Positions 23,251 through 35,131 of a stretch of DNA of 64,000 bases are shown one piece after another (positions within the stretch are counted from its first letter, which is position 1; every line of letters starts with the position of its first letter). The stretch spans positions 199,988,258-200,052,257 of the forward strand of contig NC_134568.1 in NCBI RefSeq assembly GCF_050947875.1, given 5' to 3'. The notes beneath the pieces were generated by a model. The model did no database searches, was not told where the DNA came from, and was given only the letters and a program-made list of their open reading frames with translations. Source of the stretch: Dermacentor variabilis (lineage: Eukaryota; Arthropoda; Arachnida; Ixodida; Ixodidae). A program made the position numbers and the translations under genes.

Positions 23251-24973
23251 TTGAAATAAGCAAAGAGTGCAAAAACGAAACCTAAACCTGTTCAAGCTGC
23301 CGAGCGAACCTCTTCGTGTGCCGTCATGGGTGTCCCCAGCGGGGAAGGCGCGCAAGGCATGCCGGTCTCGCCCGCTGGGCCAACGAAACCAGCGAAGAGC
23401 AGGCGCTCAGCTGATTCGTGACCGCGCTGGACCTTCGGGTGATAATGTGAGCGGCACCAGCTCTTTGGATCTGTCAAATATTGAGTTATGATTCTGACGA
23501 ATTCAATAGCCACGAATCGCGGTTCCCATTCGACCCGCCGCCGCGAGAGCCAGCGCCCATGCGCTATATATATCGTGCTGCAGTACGAAGACCAAGGGTA
23601 GCCCTGACCACTGATTTTATACGTGCTGCTTGCTATTATAGGTGTTTTAACCCTTCTCAGGGAAGCGCTTCGCATGCTCACTGTAAGATGTGCAGCACGA
23701 CTTTCCGCATTTGTATCCCGCAAGAGCGCCGCTGACAGTCCGAAACACCGACTGGTGCATTTGTTTACATCGGCAGGTAGAGTGACCTCTCCTCGTTCGC
23801 TTGAGATAAAATGCTAGCTGCTCATCGGTGGCATCAATGCCGGAACATATCAAAACAGGCAGATTTTGCGCACGTAAGCACCGTTGCATCACTCTGAATC
23901 GCGCTGATATGAGTGACCACACAGCTTCAATAACAGCGAGCGGGAGACTGCAGTTCGGGAGCGTTGTTATGCTGCCTACTCAACATTCTTCGTATTCTGT
24001 TCATGCACAGAATATGTTCCGTAGACACAGATGAGGGCTTTGCGCGTATGATGGTTCATTTAGAGAACGCGTAGTTTTCTCGTGGAAGCGACGATGCCAG
24101 TATTGACACCGTTGGCAGCTGAACGAAGCGGTCGTTTACGCTGCTATAGCGAAGGGGCCTACGCTTGCTGCCCATTTGGGATACGAGGCAAGCAGTACAC
24201 CTCGGAAGCTAAATAGTGAGTCTGCACGACAATGCGTAAAAATACACCCATATTCGTAGTCACATTTAATTTGGGGAAGTGCTGGGGAGTGCGGCTAGAA
24301 GCTTTCCGTCGAAAACGGCAATATACCGATGTCGATACTTCTCCGTGTCGTCGCTTCTCGCTTTTTGGATGTGCACTGTACGAACTGAGGAATGGTTTAT
24401 TTCAAATTCGCATGGTCAAAACAACTACAGAAGTTGTCTTCATCCTGATGGTTTAATTAGCTTCAGGTCAGTCGCTCAGGTCTGCCAGCAGTAGACGCAT
24501 GAACTACGCGACTGTAACATATAGGCTTAATCTCGGCTGAACGCGATCGGTAGTGCACTCCGGGTGTACAAAAGAATGAGCGCCCGTCCTGTCCATGTGT
24601 CTTCCTTGTGTTCGCGTTCCTTAGCGCTTGTTATGATGTCCAAGTTCCGTTATCACAAAGTAGCCCAAGCTTCTGCGTTGAGTACTAAAGAAAGCGAGCA
24701 CAAGAGCACGAAGAGCCCACAATGGAGTTAGCGTCCCCTACGCGTGTTCGCGGCTTGCGTCCCATAACTTAACTCTCTAATATGCTGCTGCTGCTTCTAG
24801 GCGGCCGTGTGGTGTCTAGAGCGGTTTTCCTGCAACATACTTTAGACATTGTGAGTACTTAATGGCAGTAAATCACGAACGGTAGCACTGCCTTTCTCAT
24901 ATAAAAAGAAACATGCTAATATAGGTTGCCGTACGCGCAAATCTGCGTTGAAATTTACGGACGCATTGGTGGG

Positions 24974-25002
24974 GTTGCATCAATCTCATGGATTGATGCA
25001 AC
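24974..25002. repeat. Perfect 12-bp stem, 5-nt loop
   Basis: GTTGCATCAATC (24974-24985), loop TCATG, then GATTGATGCAAC (24991-25002). No U-run follows, so it is not an obvious pol III terminator or histone-type stem-loop. It may be part of an unrecognised MITE. Confidence 0.9.
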
Positions 25003-26761
25003 GTCCCTTGTGCAAAACGCCGGAGGCAGCGTTGTGCCACGCCTCGCGGTTATCACTGTCATTGGTCGCCTGCCATTTGTTCGCCACCTCGTAATTTACT
25101 GTCGTGGTTAGCAGTCGCTCACCTATTGCGATTGCTTTTAGTGTCGCGAAATATAGCCGAATACGGTCACCCAGCTGTTGACAATCCTGTTTCTAGTCAC
25201 CAACTTCTGCAAAATACGCATCTAGTGTAATTGATTACATGTGTAACGTTCTCGTGCGTTTGTTAATCTGTTAGCTTCCTTCGCATATGCGAGCTGTAAG
25301 CTGCCCATTGACGAGCGCGTTTTCTGAGGATGTGTTGTAGAGCATTTATGCGAGAAAGATGCGCAGTGGCGTTTTGCCGTCCGCTGACATAGCGCTGAAG
25401 CGCTCTTGCCTTCGTGGTAAAGGGAAGGCAGGAGGGGGAGGGCGCATAAACGGCGGACGCGCCCCCCTCTGCGCCCTTGGCGCCCCCCCGCTCTCCCTCG
25501 TGATCTGCTCGTGGCTGGCGGCAGAGGACGGTCGAAGGTCATCGACCTTCTCTTGCCCCCGTGCGCCTCTCTCTCGCTGCATTGTCCGGTCTTCTGGCTA
25601 TATCCTGCTTTCTTCCTTTTGCGAGGCCTCCTCTCCCGGCGGTTCATTCTGGGGAAAGTCTCACGTGACCGGCACTCGCATAGTGTAGTAGGCGGCGGCG
25701 GGAGGCGCTTGCTTTCCTGGCTTGTGGAGGCGCTTCCACCACGGGGCCAAGTTTGTTCTCCATAAGGCTAGCCTTTACAATTCTGTTACTGCGCTACCAA
25801 GTTACTGCATTGGACGTCTCAAATATTTTTTGTACTGGTTGAGACTCGTTGCCCCTTTCAAAGCTAATGTGATTCGACCGAGCAGTGAAAACTGGACCTT
25901 ATATATGGTCACTGGCTTCATTCGGGTCCTACCCAGGTCATCAAGGTTGGCCATTTTGTACAGCAAATGAGTGGGGGGGGGGAAATTAATAATTGATGAC
26001 CGCACTGTGGTTTTGTAAGCTTGACATTTCGCTGTAGCACGTCTAGTGATGGTCCACTATTCATCACTGCCTAGCCCAGGCCTCCCTCGTATCGAACTTA
26101 CAAAACAAGATCCAAGTTGTCTCGTGCCAAGTTCTCCTACATTTTTGTTTTGTTTTGTGGATCATTAGGGATACAGCTGCTCTTGAGGAAATTTCATTTG
26201 CTAGTGACATTGAAGGTAGTGACATCCTAATTGCACATAAGACTTCAGAGTTTAAATGAAGGCAGCATAATGTGCGCGGAAGTGTATGGAAATGATCTTA
26301 ACATTCTAGTCGTTAGCTTCCAAGAAACGGTGAATTGTACTTGCACAGTGCTTTTCAAGTACCCCTAGATGGCAGGAAAATCCAGGATGAAGTATCAGCA
26401 TGGCCAATGTAGCAGTAGACAATGTTAGGTCTTCTCACCAGTGTTTGGGCAATGAAAAGCGGCTTTTACCATAACCATGGAGACAAGGTTACCTTCTCCA
26501 TGCACGTGGAAGTGCTTCCTCGATCATCTAACCAAGGTATTTTAAGCAAAAATTGGCTTCTCAATTTCATTACATACCAGTTTGTAATAAGAACAGACTT
26601 CAAATGGGACTAAGGCCTCGAGCTGTCTTCAGGTTTCGGGAGGATAAATGCTTTGCTCACAATTTCACTCGTGTGGTAATACATAATAAACGTGTTCATG
26701 CAAAAGATCTCTATTTCACTGACCAGTGGTTACTCTCGCACAGTAGTTGTAACCGGTCATA

Positions 26762-27698
26762 CCGTATTTACTCGCGTAAGGATCGCACCCCTGAATTGTC
26801 GTCAAAATACAATTTTTTTTCTTTCCCGTGTAATAATCGCACCCTGAACTTGTCACAGCGATATCTCGTGTGCCAAATCTAGCTAATGATGATCGTGCTT
26901 ACCATCTGTCGAATGCTACGCGAACAATTCTTGAAGACATACCAAGTGGTCTGCATGTACCCAACATTCTTAAACAGATGCCCCATTTCATTCCTTCCAT
27001 CACTTTGCGCACTACCATGAAAAAAAGCTACAACCAAACTTGCTTCGGCTTTATTATTTGTAGGCTTCGTAATGATTTTGGTCAACAACAACATAAGGGC
27101 GCCTTTCGATTATTCTCTTCTGCACTCATGGGCACGCAACATATCGCGGGCGCAAACGATAGTGGCCACATTTACACTGACACATTAGAATGTGCCTTAT
27201 TCATACGCCGACGCTTGAAACGCAGCTATTAGCCCACCCTCAGCGGAAGCATGCTGTATTAAGATAGCAGTGAAGACAAATGCCGCAGTTTCCGCATTAT
27301 GCCCACCATGTGTTTTTATGTCACTTGCAGGTAAGCGCGCCCATCTCTGTTTCTGTCCGCTCAAAATGGACATGGCTATGTTATTGTCGCAAACTTGCCA
27401 ATATTAACAATATTATTCATTACTGATACGGAAGAAACTGTTTCAATGCGCGTAATGTAATCGAAAGACGAAAAATAGTGTTCGGCGCGTTCAGCTTGCT
27501 CCGTCGGCCGCCATTTTTGTTTTGGTGTCCCACACTGACAGCGGCAGCCGCCTGCTTGTCACCCCGCAGCAAATGCGGGATGAAAAAATAAAATGTTCCT
27601 TTTCGTGGGAAATTTAACCAGCATAATGATCGCGCCCCTGAATTTGCGTCAATTTCTTTGACAGAAGAAAAGTGCGATCATTATGCGAGTAAAAACAG
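26762..27698. mobile_element. Tc1/mariner-pogo-like non-autonomous element (TA target)
   Basis: The left end CCGTATTTACTCGCGTAAGG, then ATCGCAC (26762 on), pairs with the reverse complement of the right end, CTGTTTTTACTCGCATAATG, then ATCGCAC (27698 inward). TA flanks both ends (26760-26761 and 27699-27700). Length is 937 bp. The internal 26870-27232 frame has no DDE-transposase resemblance, so this is a MITE or decayed copy. Confidence 0.75.
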
Positions 27699-27749
27699 TA
27701 TTTCGCAATCACGTTTGCTCTTGATTACCTTCCTCCACAGGAATCTTGA

Positions 27750-28256
27750 GAAGGGGGGGGGGGCTAAACGAGGGGCCCGATTTTTATTAGTTATATCATA
27801 AGAAGCCAACAAACACTGACACTAAGGACAACATAGGGGAAATTACTTATGCTTAATAAATGAAAAAGAAACAATAAATTAATGGAAATGAAAGTGAATG
27901 AAAAGAACCCTTGCTGCAGGTGGGGAATGATCCCACAACCTTCGCATTACGCATACGATGCTCTACCAATTAAGCTACCGTGGCGCCGTTTCCCCATCCA
28001 CTTTCTTGGGTATATATGTTTCCTAGTAGAACCCTGGGAGTGTTAGCCAGTGCCAGCATTCACAGACCTTGGCGGCGGATATGGAACATCCTTTCTGCCG
28101 CAGGCGTCATGAGAACGTGATCTTTTCGGTGAAGGCAACCGGTCAATAAACCCACACATGCTACCCGAAGGCATCAATGTTGCCGGATTCGAGACCCTCG
28201 TTATGTAATAAACGAGACAAAAGGGGATTAATCGAGGGGCCTGGTTAGGAATCTCT
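27750..28256 (-). mobile_element. tRNA-derived tick SINE, reverse orientation
   Basis: On the minus strand, GGCGCCACGGTAGCTTAATT, then GGTAGAGCA (27959-27985) is a tRNA-like head with A-box, followed by the decayed B-box GGGATCATTCC (27924-27934). The body runs down to TCGGGCCCCTCGTTTAGCCC (about 27757-27776). A plus-strand fragment of the same tail is at 51422-51575. Upstream of the tRNA-like part (28010-28256) is a longer leader that begins with another copy of the tail motif (CCAGGCCCCTCGATTAATCC). This suggests two units joined head to tail. It is not called a tRNA gene because the acceptor stem and T-arm do not pair properly. Confidence 0.75.
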
Positions 28257-28859
28257 CCACTTTTCATTGCTAGAATAGTTATAAGATGGGTTGTCACAAT
28301 GTAATAATTTCACCTGTTCAATGCACTTTTTATGGCATATTTGATTGGTCATTTGAGAGTTTCTATGGCAGCACTATCAGGGTTGGGCAAAACTGCAAAT
28401 AAGCTTTACTGTGAGCATAAGTGAGCTCCAGGAGCAATGAATAAGCAAGAATTACCACCTACTGTGCCCTCTTATTCTCGTGTTACAACTTCAAAAACTC
28501 GTCAGTTCAGCATAGTGAAGGTGCTCCCAAATCACCAGTTTCATATGCCAATAAAGATTTGGACGATTTAATTGCAAAACCTCACAGTTTTAGTGCAACT
28601 TCTGTACAAAACACTTGTGTGCAAACTGCATCATACTTTCAAGATCCATATGATGTGCGATGGTGGAACAGCTGCGCCAGTTGTGCCAAATGCGCCATAT
28701 AATCCATATAAGTTCCGGCAGTTGCTCACATCCTATTTGAAAACATGAAAATTCTTGCCTGCTTCTGTTTGTCTCTGTTTACAAATCTGTTCCCATTTTT
28801 ATGCTTGTTAATGCTTGTTTAAAGGGTTTTTGTACTTCTGTATATATCCTGCTGATCGC

Positions 28860-28960
28860 TGATTGTGACAATGTTTGACAGTGCCCTACGTTGTGTTCAA
28901 TGCCCCTCCCCCCCCCCCCTTCCAGCGGTCTTTAAGGACCGATAAATGATGATGATCCTG
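28860..28960 (+). mobile_element. Probable LINE 3' tail with hairpin and (TGA)n
   Basis: A poly-C run (28903-28919), a small hairpin GGTCTTTAAGGACC (28928-28941), then GATAAATGATGATGAT. Short TGA/GAT tails like this end many non-LTR elements, including the RTE copy at 56322-56342. Upstream sequence has no recognisable RT, so only the extreme 3' end would remain. Confidence 0.35.
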
Positions 28961-30075
28961 TGCCAAAACAGCATTTTAGCGGAAAACTGTGCCGAGCCTG
29001 CGCCAAAGCGTGTATAAGAGTGAAACCCTTTTTCCGTTGGCGCTTCACAGCTAGCAAAACTGCAGTCAAAGCCAACAGCACCCTGTCATCGTAGAAGGAA
29101 GCAGAAGCCTGTCCATGAAGTTTCTCACTATGTAGCGAGAAACTCTATGGGTCCATTGGAGTCTGTTTCGTCATTCGCGAATTTTTCTGATGGACGTACA
29201 ATGTAGTGCCGCTGTACAGCCTTGCTGGTACTTTATTTAGGTGTTGATAGAACCAGCCCACATGGTACTGCAGAGTTTGCCAAAGGAGGGTGTCACGTTT
29301 TAGGATTAACGGTCAGCATTTTAGGTGTTTATGTTTATGGGTGATAGTGGGGCTTTGCAAAAGAGCCACTGCGATCAGAATCACATGTGGTGCGTAGTTA
29401 ATAGTATTAGTGAATGAGGTTGAATGTGGTACACTGTGAGGGCCGGCACCTCGGTGGGTGCTGCCATGTTCATTGGCGCAGTACTTTTGCCCTAGAGCTT
29501 GGTTTGCTGCGCTATTCTGGTGAAATAGTGTCGCTGACATAAACGCAAAACCCTATTTGCTTCTGGCACATGCATAGTGGCACTTACCATTTATTTTTTT
29601 CCCCGGCTGCAAAGCCTTTGTGGCCCCTATTCGAGTACTCCCTAATATGCATGGCATGACATTAGTATATTGCATGCTGTCATGTTTAGTGCAGGCATGC
29701 GTACTCTGTCGGTCTTGCAGTGAGCCTTTCCGCACAAGCCATGACTGTCGCACTGTGTTGCATCCTGGGTTAATAAACATGCGTTTGTTCACGATCTGTC
29801 TGTGGTGCCTTCTCTGCGCCGTATCGATGAACCTGGCCGTAACACTCTTTGCGTTGCATTGTGGAGGTCTGTTTATCCTTTCCTGATCACGCTTGCAGGG
29901 TAAGCCTTGTGTGAACCAGTCTTCATAGCATAGACCATGTCATATAAAATTTGCATGGTATATGGTAAGCACACGTGTGTTGGGTCCTGTGCCAAATAGA
30001 CCTTTTCCCTGTGCCAGGACCTGTGCTGAAAGGTGAAATGGTTGTTCCAACACTGGATGTGCTTACAGAACAATA

Positions 30076-30639
30076 CCGGGTGTTTCAGCAAACACTCAAA
30101 ATTTTTTAAAGTTTGCCTGTGGCAGGTAGCACAATTCCAGTTATGAACTGGTCTACTCGAAAAGGTGAACATTACTTGCACAAAAAATTGAAATGCATAA
30201 TGAACTGCATAATGAAAAAATCGGTAATGAAGTTTTTAACTAATTACCTTATGGCCCAGCCCACATTGCAGTTCACATTCTAGCTGCGGGTTTGCAAGGC
30301 AGATCCACTTAGAACAAATTGTCAGGATGACACCAGTTACGAGATAATAATTCCTGAACTTGTGGAAAAATGGATTGGCGTTCCAGTACAATGTTAGGAA
30401 GAGTTGCGCATATGAAAGGACACACAGGAAAACAAAGTAGACGGAAAGAGTGCCCAGCGAGCAATTCTCCAGTTACTTTCTTCACTAAATGTCGTTTTAT
30501 GCATTCAAGCACAAAATTTCACTTTTTTGTGCAAGTAGTGTCTGTCCGCTGCTTCGAGTATACCACCTCTTGAACAAGAATTCGGTATCTGCCATAGGCA
30601 GCGGCGTAAGAATTTTTGAGTGTTCCCTGAAACACCGTG
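30076..30639. mobile_element. MITE with long inverted repeats (564 bp, TA flanks)
   Basis: Left end CCGGGTGTTTCAGCAAACAC, then TCAAAATTTTT. Reverse complement of the right end is CACGGTGTTTCAGGGAACAC, then TCAAAAATT. TA flanks both ends (30074-30075 and 30640-30641). Inverted similarity extends inward for roughly 150 bp: GTCTACTCGAAAAGGTG, TACTTGCACAAAAAATTGAA on the left against TATACTCGAAGCAG, TACTTGCACAAAAAAGTGAA on the right. No transposase is present. Confidence 0.85.
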
Positions 30640-33069
30640 TATTTACCACTGGGTGACCTGCTTCTGTATTTGGCGGAGGTTGTTGCCTGTTTTGCTCTGC
30701 GGTAGCTGATGTACAGTACTATTGCTGTACTGCCATATTTAATTTGTGGGACCTTCTTATATGCTCCTGGAGAGCCTTTCCGGTCTTTACTTCAGTAATG
30801 ATCAAACAGCAGAGGTAATACATTCTATTGGCATCGAATGAGCCCCAAATCGCAGAGCGCGTAGCTGAAGTTAGTTTGTGCCGTCAGCTAGTCGTCGTTT
30901 GAGAGAGCTGCGCACATGCAATTTGGCTGCTGGAAGCAGGATGTCAGGGATATATTGGTTCTCCTGCAATTTTACTAGTCAATATGTTAGTCCAAATATG
31001 TTTAAAATTGTTTATATTTTAAATAATACTCCTAGTTCATCATGCATCCATCAAGAAGTCTGCCCAACTTCCTAACACTTATGTACCAGTGTTTCACGAT
31101 GGGCATTAGTGCTTTCTCTTCAGTTAATTTTTCTAACATCAGCTAGGTTCTGGTGTTGCACCTTGTTTTCTGGCCTTTCCGTTTGCTTTAGTCTCGCTCA
31201 CAGCTGCATTTTTCTCCCTCTGTATTGCACCTCATGTCTCTAGGTTTATAAGGTTCCATTGTTCCTAGCATGCATGCATATTCAGCTGGAAGATGTTTTC
31301 ATTCCTGTATGGGGTTAATTAAATGTACAACGTAGAAACTAATATCGAGTAGGACTTGTGATAGTACTAGTGTTGATGACAAACCAATACTTTGCCTATG
31401 CACCAGTCAGTTGTGTATGTGTGGTTTCGTGATGTCAAGATGAAGGCTGAAGTTTTGCCTTTCAACAGTGAAATTTTTGATTGCGTTGCCTTAGAAGCAC
31501 ACATGCTCCTGGTGGAGCGTATTTCCAGCAGTTTTGTCAGTGCCAGAAAGTTCCCATACATCCTTTCTCATAGCTCATGGCTAATGTATAACGATAAGTC
31601 AGGAAAATTATAACTATCGGATCTCGTGTTCGTTTTTGTGGGAATGTGTATGTGCACTTATTGCTTGTATATAATATGGGAATTGTGGTGGCTCTGTGTT
31701 GTGGTGAAAGGTTTTAAAGAAGCAGTTCTGTTGCAGACAAGGTATTTAATAAACAGCGAATAAAACCGATTATGTTATCTGTATTTGTTATAACAGCTTT
31801 CTTTTGCTGTTTTGTAGCAATGCAGCATAAGCTTCCTGACTGATAAACTGTTTGTTGCCATTTACAAATAATTTACTTTGACTTAATGGCTTAGCATAGA
31901 ATACTGATGTAGCAATGTGATGTATATTACCATAAGTGAAAATGTGACTGTCTTGGGAACTACATTTGTCTTGCAATCTTCATGTGAAGGTACAAAGTGA
32001 TGATGTAGTACATAGAAGGAACCTCAACTGAATGCTTATTCCATATTGCTCTTATTCCATATTGTCTTTGTGTTAGGGTTTTGTGCCAAATTCGTCTTAA
32101 AGGTGTTGAAGATATTTCAGTATCTGGCTTGAATCCCCGTAAGCATTATCTCTCCAGGCACTTGGCTTAAGCACAAAGCAGCTTGAGGTGGGATACAGGA
32201 TATGAAAGTGCATGCATTTTCCGGTTGGCTTTTATGCCGGCCATAGCCATTTGGAAATTGCCGTATCATTGAATGTGGCAAAATTTTGTTTTTGGAGTGA
32301 CAAGATAACTGCTGGCTATAAATAACGAACTCTTAATTTGCGAGAAATTGCCAGTTGTCAAGTGCCATTCAGACAGTTTCTTCAGCATGTGGTGGCCATT
32401 TCTAGTGAAAAGCCTGGAGAGCGATTGATAACCACTGCCACACAGATTTTATGTGGCAAATTCTGGCTTTCTGTGCATGAGAATATCGGCAATTAACATT
32501 AGCACTAGGTACGTTAGCACTAGGTCTGAATTTTCGCGGTGATGTCGCCCTCAATGCGTCATCCCAGTTCCCAATATTTCAACCTGCTGCATTGGTGTGT
32601 TTCTGTTTCTGTGGACTTCACTGAGATATTAATAGCCACACTGAAAACTTGCCAAAGGGTGCTATTGTGGAAGCACTGGCCAACCTAAACAAGCATTATC
32701 TGATCCAAGCATACAGCTGTTTAAGAAGCTGAATTCAATCAAGACCAAAGGTGATTCTATTAAACAGAATTAAAGAGATACAAGTAATAGCGAGAAATTT
32801 GAAACAGATTTATCTAGTCTACAATATTTTTTTCTATTTGAAATGGTAATTGTTTTCAAATTCTCATGTATCTTATACTCGAGGTGCTATTTATTGTGAG
32901 GTTCCATCAAAAGCGTCATGGTCAGTTCTTGCAAAACTGATGTGCCATGGTGCAAAAAAAAGTTTTACTTGTATTATTGGTGAAAAAATTTGAGCAGGGT
33001 ATGTGCCATTGTAAGTATGAAGTCTTGTGTCCAGCTTAAGACTTACCATTGCTATTGTTCCCTATGCAG

Positions 33070-33176
33070 ACAGCTTGTGGCCCGGAATATTGTGGACACC
33101 TTGCGTGTTTCCCTTGATTCTCAAGATGCTGTCAGTGCAGTGCTGTCAGCCCTTTCCTCCATCTCTATGGACTGTG
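33070..33176 (+). CDS. PPP4R1: PPP4R1 homologue, exon 2 of those seen
   Basis: Acceptor CTATGCAG ends at 33069; donor GTAAGC starts at 33177. The first base completes an Arg codon from the exon at 4003-4189, then 35 codons read QLVARNIVDTLRV...AVLSALSSISMDC. The segment matches the QMVARSLLDTLR...AVLERISRLADD stretch of vertebrate PPP4R1, the first HEAT-type helix pair. The exon ends with one base of the next codon (phase 1), completed as Glu by the following exon. Both phase fits and the alignment make this secure. Confidence 0.93.
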
Positions 33177-34154
33177 GTAAGCCAAATTTCGAAGCATTGA
33201 ATGAGTTTAGGTTTTCCTCAAGCTTGTTTACTCTTTAACACATCATGCATGATGAAATAATTTTTGTTTAGCTATGTTAATGACTGCAAAATATACTTTC
33301 AACTGATGTAATCGGGAGGCTAGTTGCCCATACTGTTGCCGGCCGATTTTTTTCAGACTCTGGGTTTTTCTGACCTGCTTGATTATTTGGGATTCTCCAT
33401 GGCGTTGTCACTTTCTCTATAAAGCTGATGTATAACAGTGACTGACATTTTGGATGCTGCACCTAGTCTGAATAAATTTTTCAGACTGTTCCACGCATGC
33501 GTGCACGCAGTGTCACAAGCAATGCGACCAAGAACAAAGTTCCGGTTTTTCAGGCTATAGTCGCTTTGCTGAGGCGATTCTTTGGGTTTCTGAGCACGCT
33601 ACAGTTCCCTTGAAATGTTTCATGGGTGATTATGGTGTGATCAGGGGCTGGCTTGATCTGGGTATTCAACTAGTAAAGAAAGATGAGCAGCATGCTGCTT
33701 TACAATGTAAAGGATCATAGTTTTGCTAATCATTTAAGTTGTAAATAATTGGCATTGTAGAATTCTCAAACTTGAGTTCTGAAATATACAGTTCAGACGC
33801 CATTATTTCCTCTGCAGCTGTGCAGTCGTGAATTATGAACTACACAAAAATCACGGATGCTAGTTAATAAAATACCAAAGTAACTGCTAATTCATGTTCT
33901 AAGTGTTTCAGACTGATGCTGTGCTTTGTCTTGTTCTGATGCTGGATAAAATATAAATAGCAGGTAGCAATGCTTCATGGCAGCTCTGGAGCAGTAAGCA
34001 TGAACACGTAGAGAAGTAGCAAATCTGCTTAGCTGCAGCCTATTTGGCAAGGAAACATGCATGCACAGTTTTGGCAGGACTAAATTGGTTCCTGCTCCTT
34101 GGAGGCACTGAACAATGAACTTGCTTGGTAAGCCAGGAAGATGAGAAAAAAAGA

Positions 34155-34172
34155 CCCCCCCCCCCCCCCCCC
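34155..34172. repeat. Poly-C tract (18 C)
   Basis: Uninterrupted C homopolymer inside intron 2, preceded by a purine-rich run (AGAAAAAAAGA). Confidence 0.95.
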
Positions 34173-34243
34173 GTGATGTCAGTTATTGAGTGTTTGCTGG
34201 CAATGTTTAATTGTTCATGATTAAGCAACGATCGCATTTGCAG

Positions 34244-34449
34244 TTTAAAGGAACCGGACTCAAGGTAAAAGGTTTGATCACCTTTATGCAAAAATGGCCC
34301 AAATGCACAGGAACAATTTGAAATGTGAACCATCACTGTTTGAAATGGAGAAAAAGTGGTCCTTGTCCTTCGTTCTGTCCTCTATAACCAACATTTCCTG
34401 ACCAAATAAGTAGAGATGCTCTTTTTCACTTCTTGTAGTGTCCCTTTAA
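34244..34449. mobile_element. Possible short TTAAAGG-ended MITE
   Basis: Starts TTTAAAGGAACCGGACTC and ends CTTGTAGTGTCCCTTTAA. These ends belong to the same loose group of TTTAAAGG(G) termini as the elements at 38124 and 49067. Terminal similarity is short and the target duplication is unclear. Confidence 0.4.
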
Positions 34450-34988
34450 GCACAGGTGTGGCTTCGAAGGAAAACCACTAAAACCTAGTTTTTTGCATTT
34501 TGTTTTCAACAAGGCTGATGGTACCATTGGCTGGAGGTTGCGCTGTGGTGTTGTCTTGCTCTGTTGGTTTGGGTCTTGTCACTTCACATCTGGTTCTAAC
34601 CAATGAGAATGGTAATCTTTTCATAATTCTCTCATGTCTCGACCAAACTTAAGGAATAAGCAGGCAGAAACAAGTGGGTCAAATTTCAACATCCGAGTTT
34701 TTCACTAAGTTGCAGTAGTGGCAGCAAATGTAATAACATACGACTGTTAGAATATGTGCACTGGTTTAAAGACATTCTTACCAGTTGCTATTGAAATATG
34801 TATTTAAATATAACTGCTGTCTAGTTTTGAGTATCTGGTTGTGCAGGTGTTGAGTTCAGTAATGATCACTGGTTCTGCAAATGTGTTGTCTATATATCTC
34901 CTTGCCTTGCATTCATGTGCCTAATGTTATGTACAAGGGGTACTGGTTAGTTGCTGTATTAGTGAGGAACTTCGATTTCATGTTTCAG

Positions 34989-35131
34989 AACCAAGTGTAC
35001 GGACAGAACTGGTGGAACAGCTTCCCAACATTGCCAGTTTTTGTGCCAGTGAAGGTGGACTGCTGGAAAATGTTGTTAAAGAGCATGTGGTTTCAATCTT
35101 GGTGCAATACCTTACAGATGTTGCCAACCAG
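34989..35131 (+). CDS. PPP4R1: PPP4R1 homologue, exon 3 of those seen
   Basis: Acceptor TGTTTCAG ends at 34988; donor GTAATT starts at 35132. Two bases complete the Glu codon, then 47 codons read PSVRTELVEQLPNIASFC...VSILVQYLTDVANQ and end in phase 0. Vertebrate PPP4R1 has EPTVRAELMEQVPHIALFC...LPIVVRYLADQNNQ here. The PSVRTELVEQLP pattern is the classic second helix of a HEAT repeat, which stacks to form the solenoid binding the phosphatase catalytic subunit. Confidence 0.95.

Larger units (their letters stand above)
4190..33069 (+). other. PPP4R1 intron 1 (28.9 kb)
   Basis: Bounded by GTGAGT at 4190 and CTATGCAG ending at 33069. The two flanking exons join in phase and no conserved HEAT sequence is missing between them, so this reads as one intron. 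It holds most of the DNA transposons in the window plus a CpG-rich central domain. Parts without their own entry (4190-5104, 5702-7299, 16553-18178, 23259-26759, 28257-28859, 28961-30073 and 30642-33069) show no recognisable gene. Confidence 0.8.
33177..34988 (+). other. PPP4R1 intron 2
   Basis: A 1.8-kb intron from GTAAGC to TGTTTCAG. It holds a poly-C run and a probable small MITE (34244-34449); nothing else is recognised. Confidence 0.9.

Noticed and set aside
22894..23355. Frame with a long poly-Asn run
   Set aside because: It only translates the (ATT)n tail of a SINE on the opposite strand.
27919..27985. A tRNA gene on the minus strand
   Set aside because: A-box-like and weak B-box-like motifs are present, but the T-arm and acceptor stem do not pair, and the surrounding sequence recurs at 51422 as a SINE tail.
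29560..29890. A solo LTR (AATAAA-like signal and a cysteine-rich frame)
   Set aside because: No matching second LTR, TG..CA ends or target duplication could be found.
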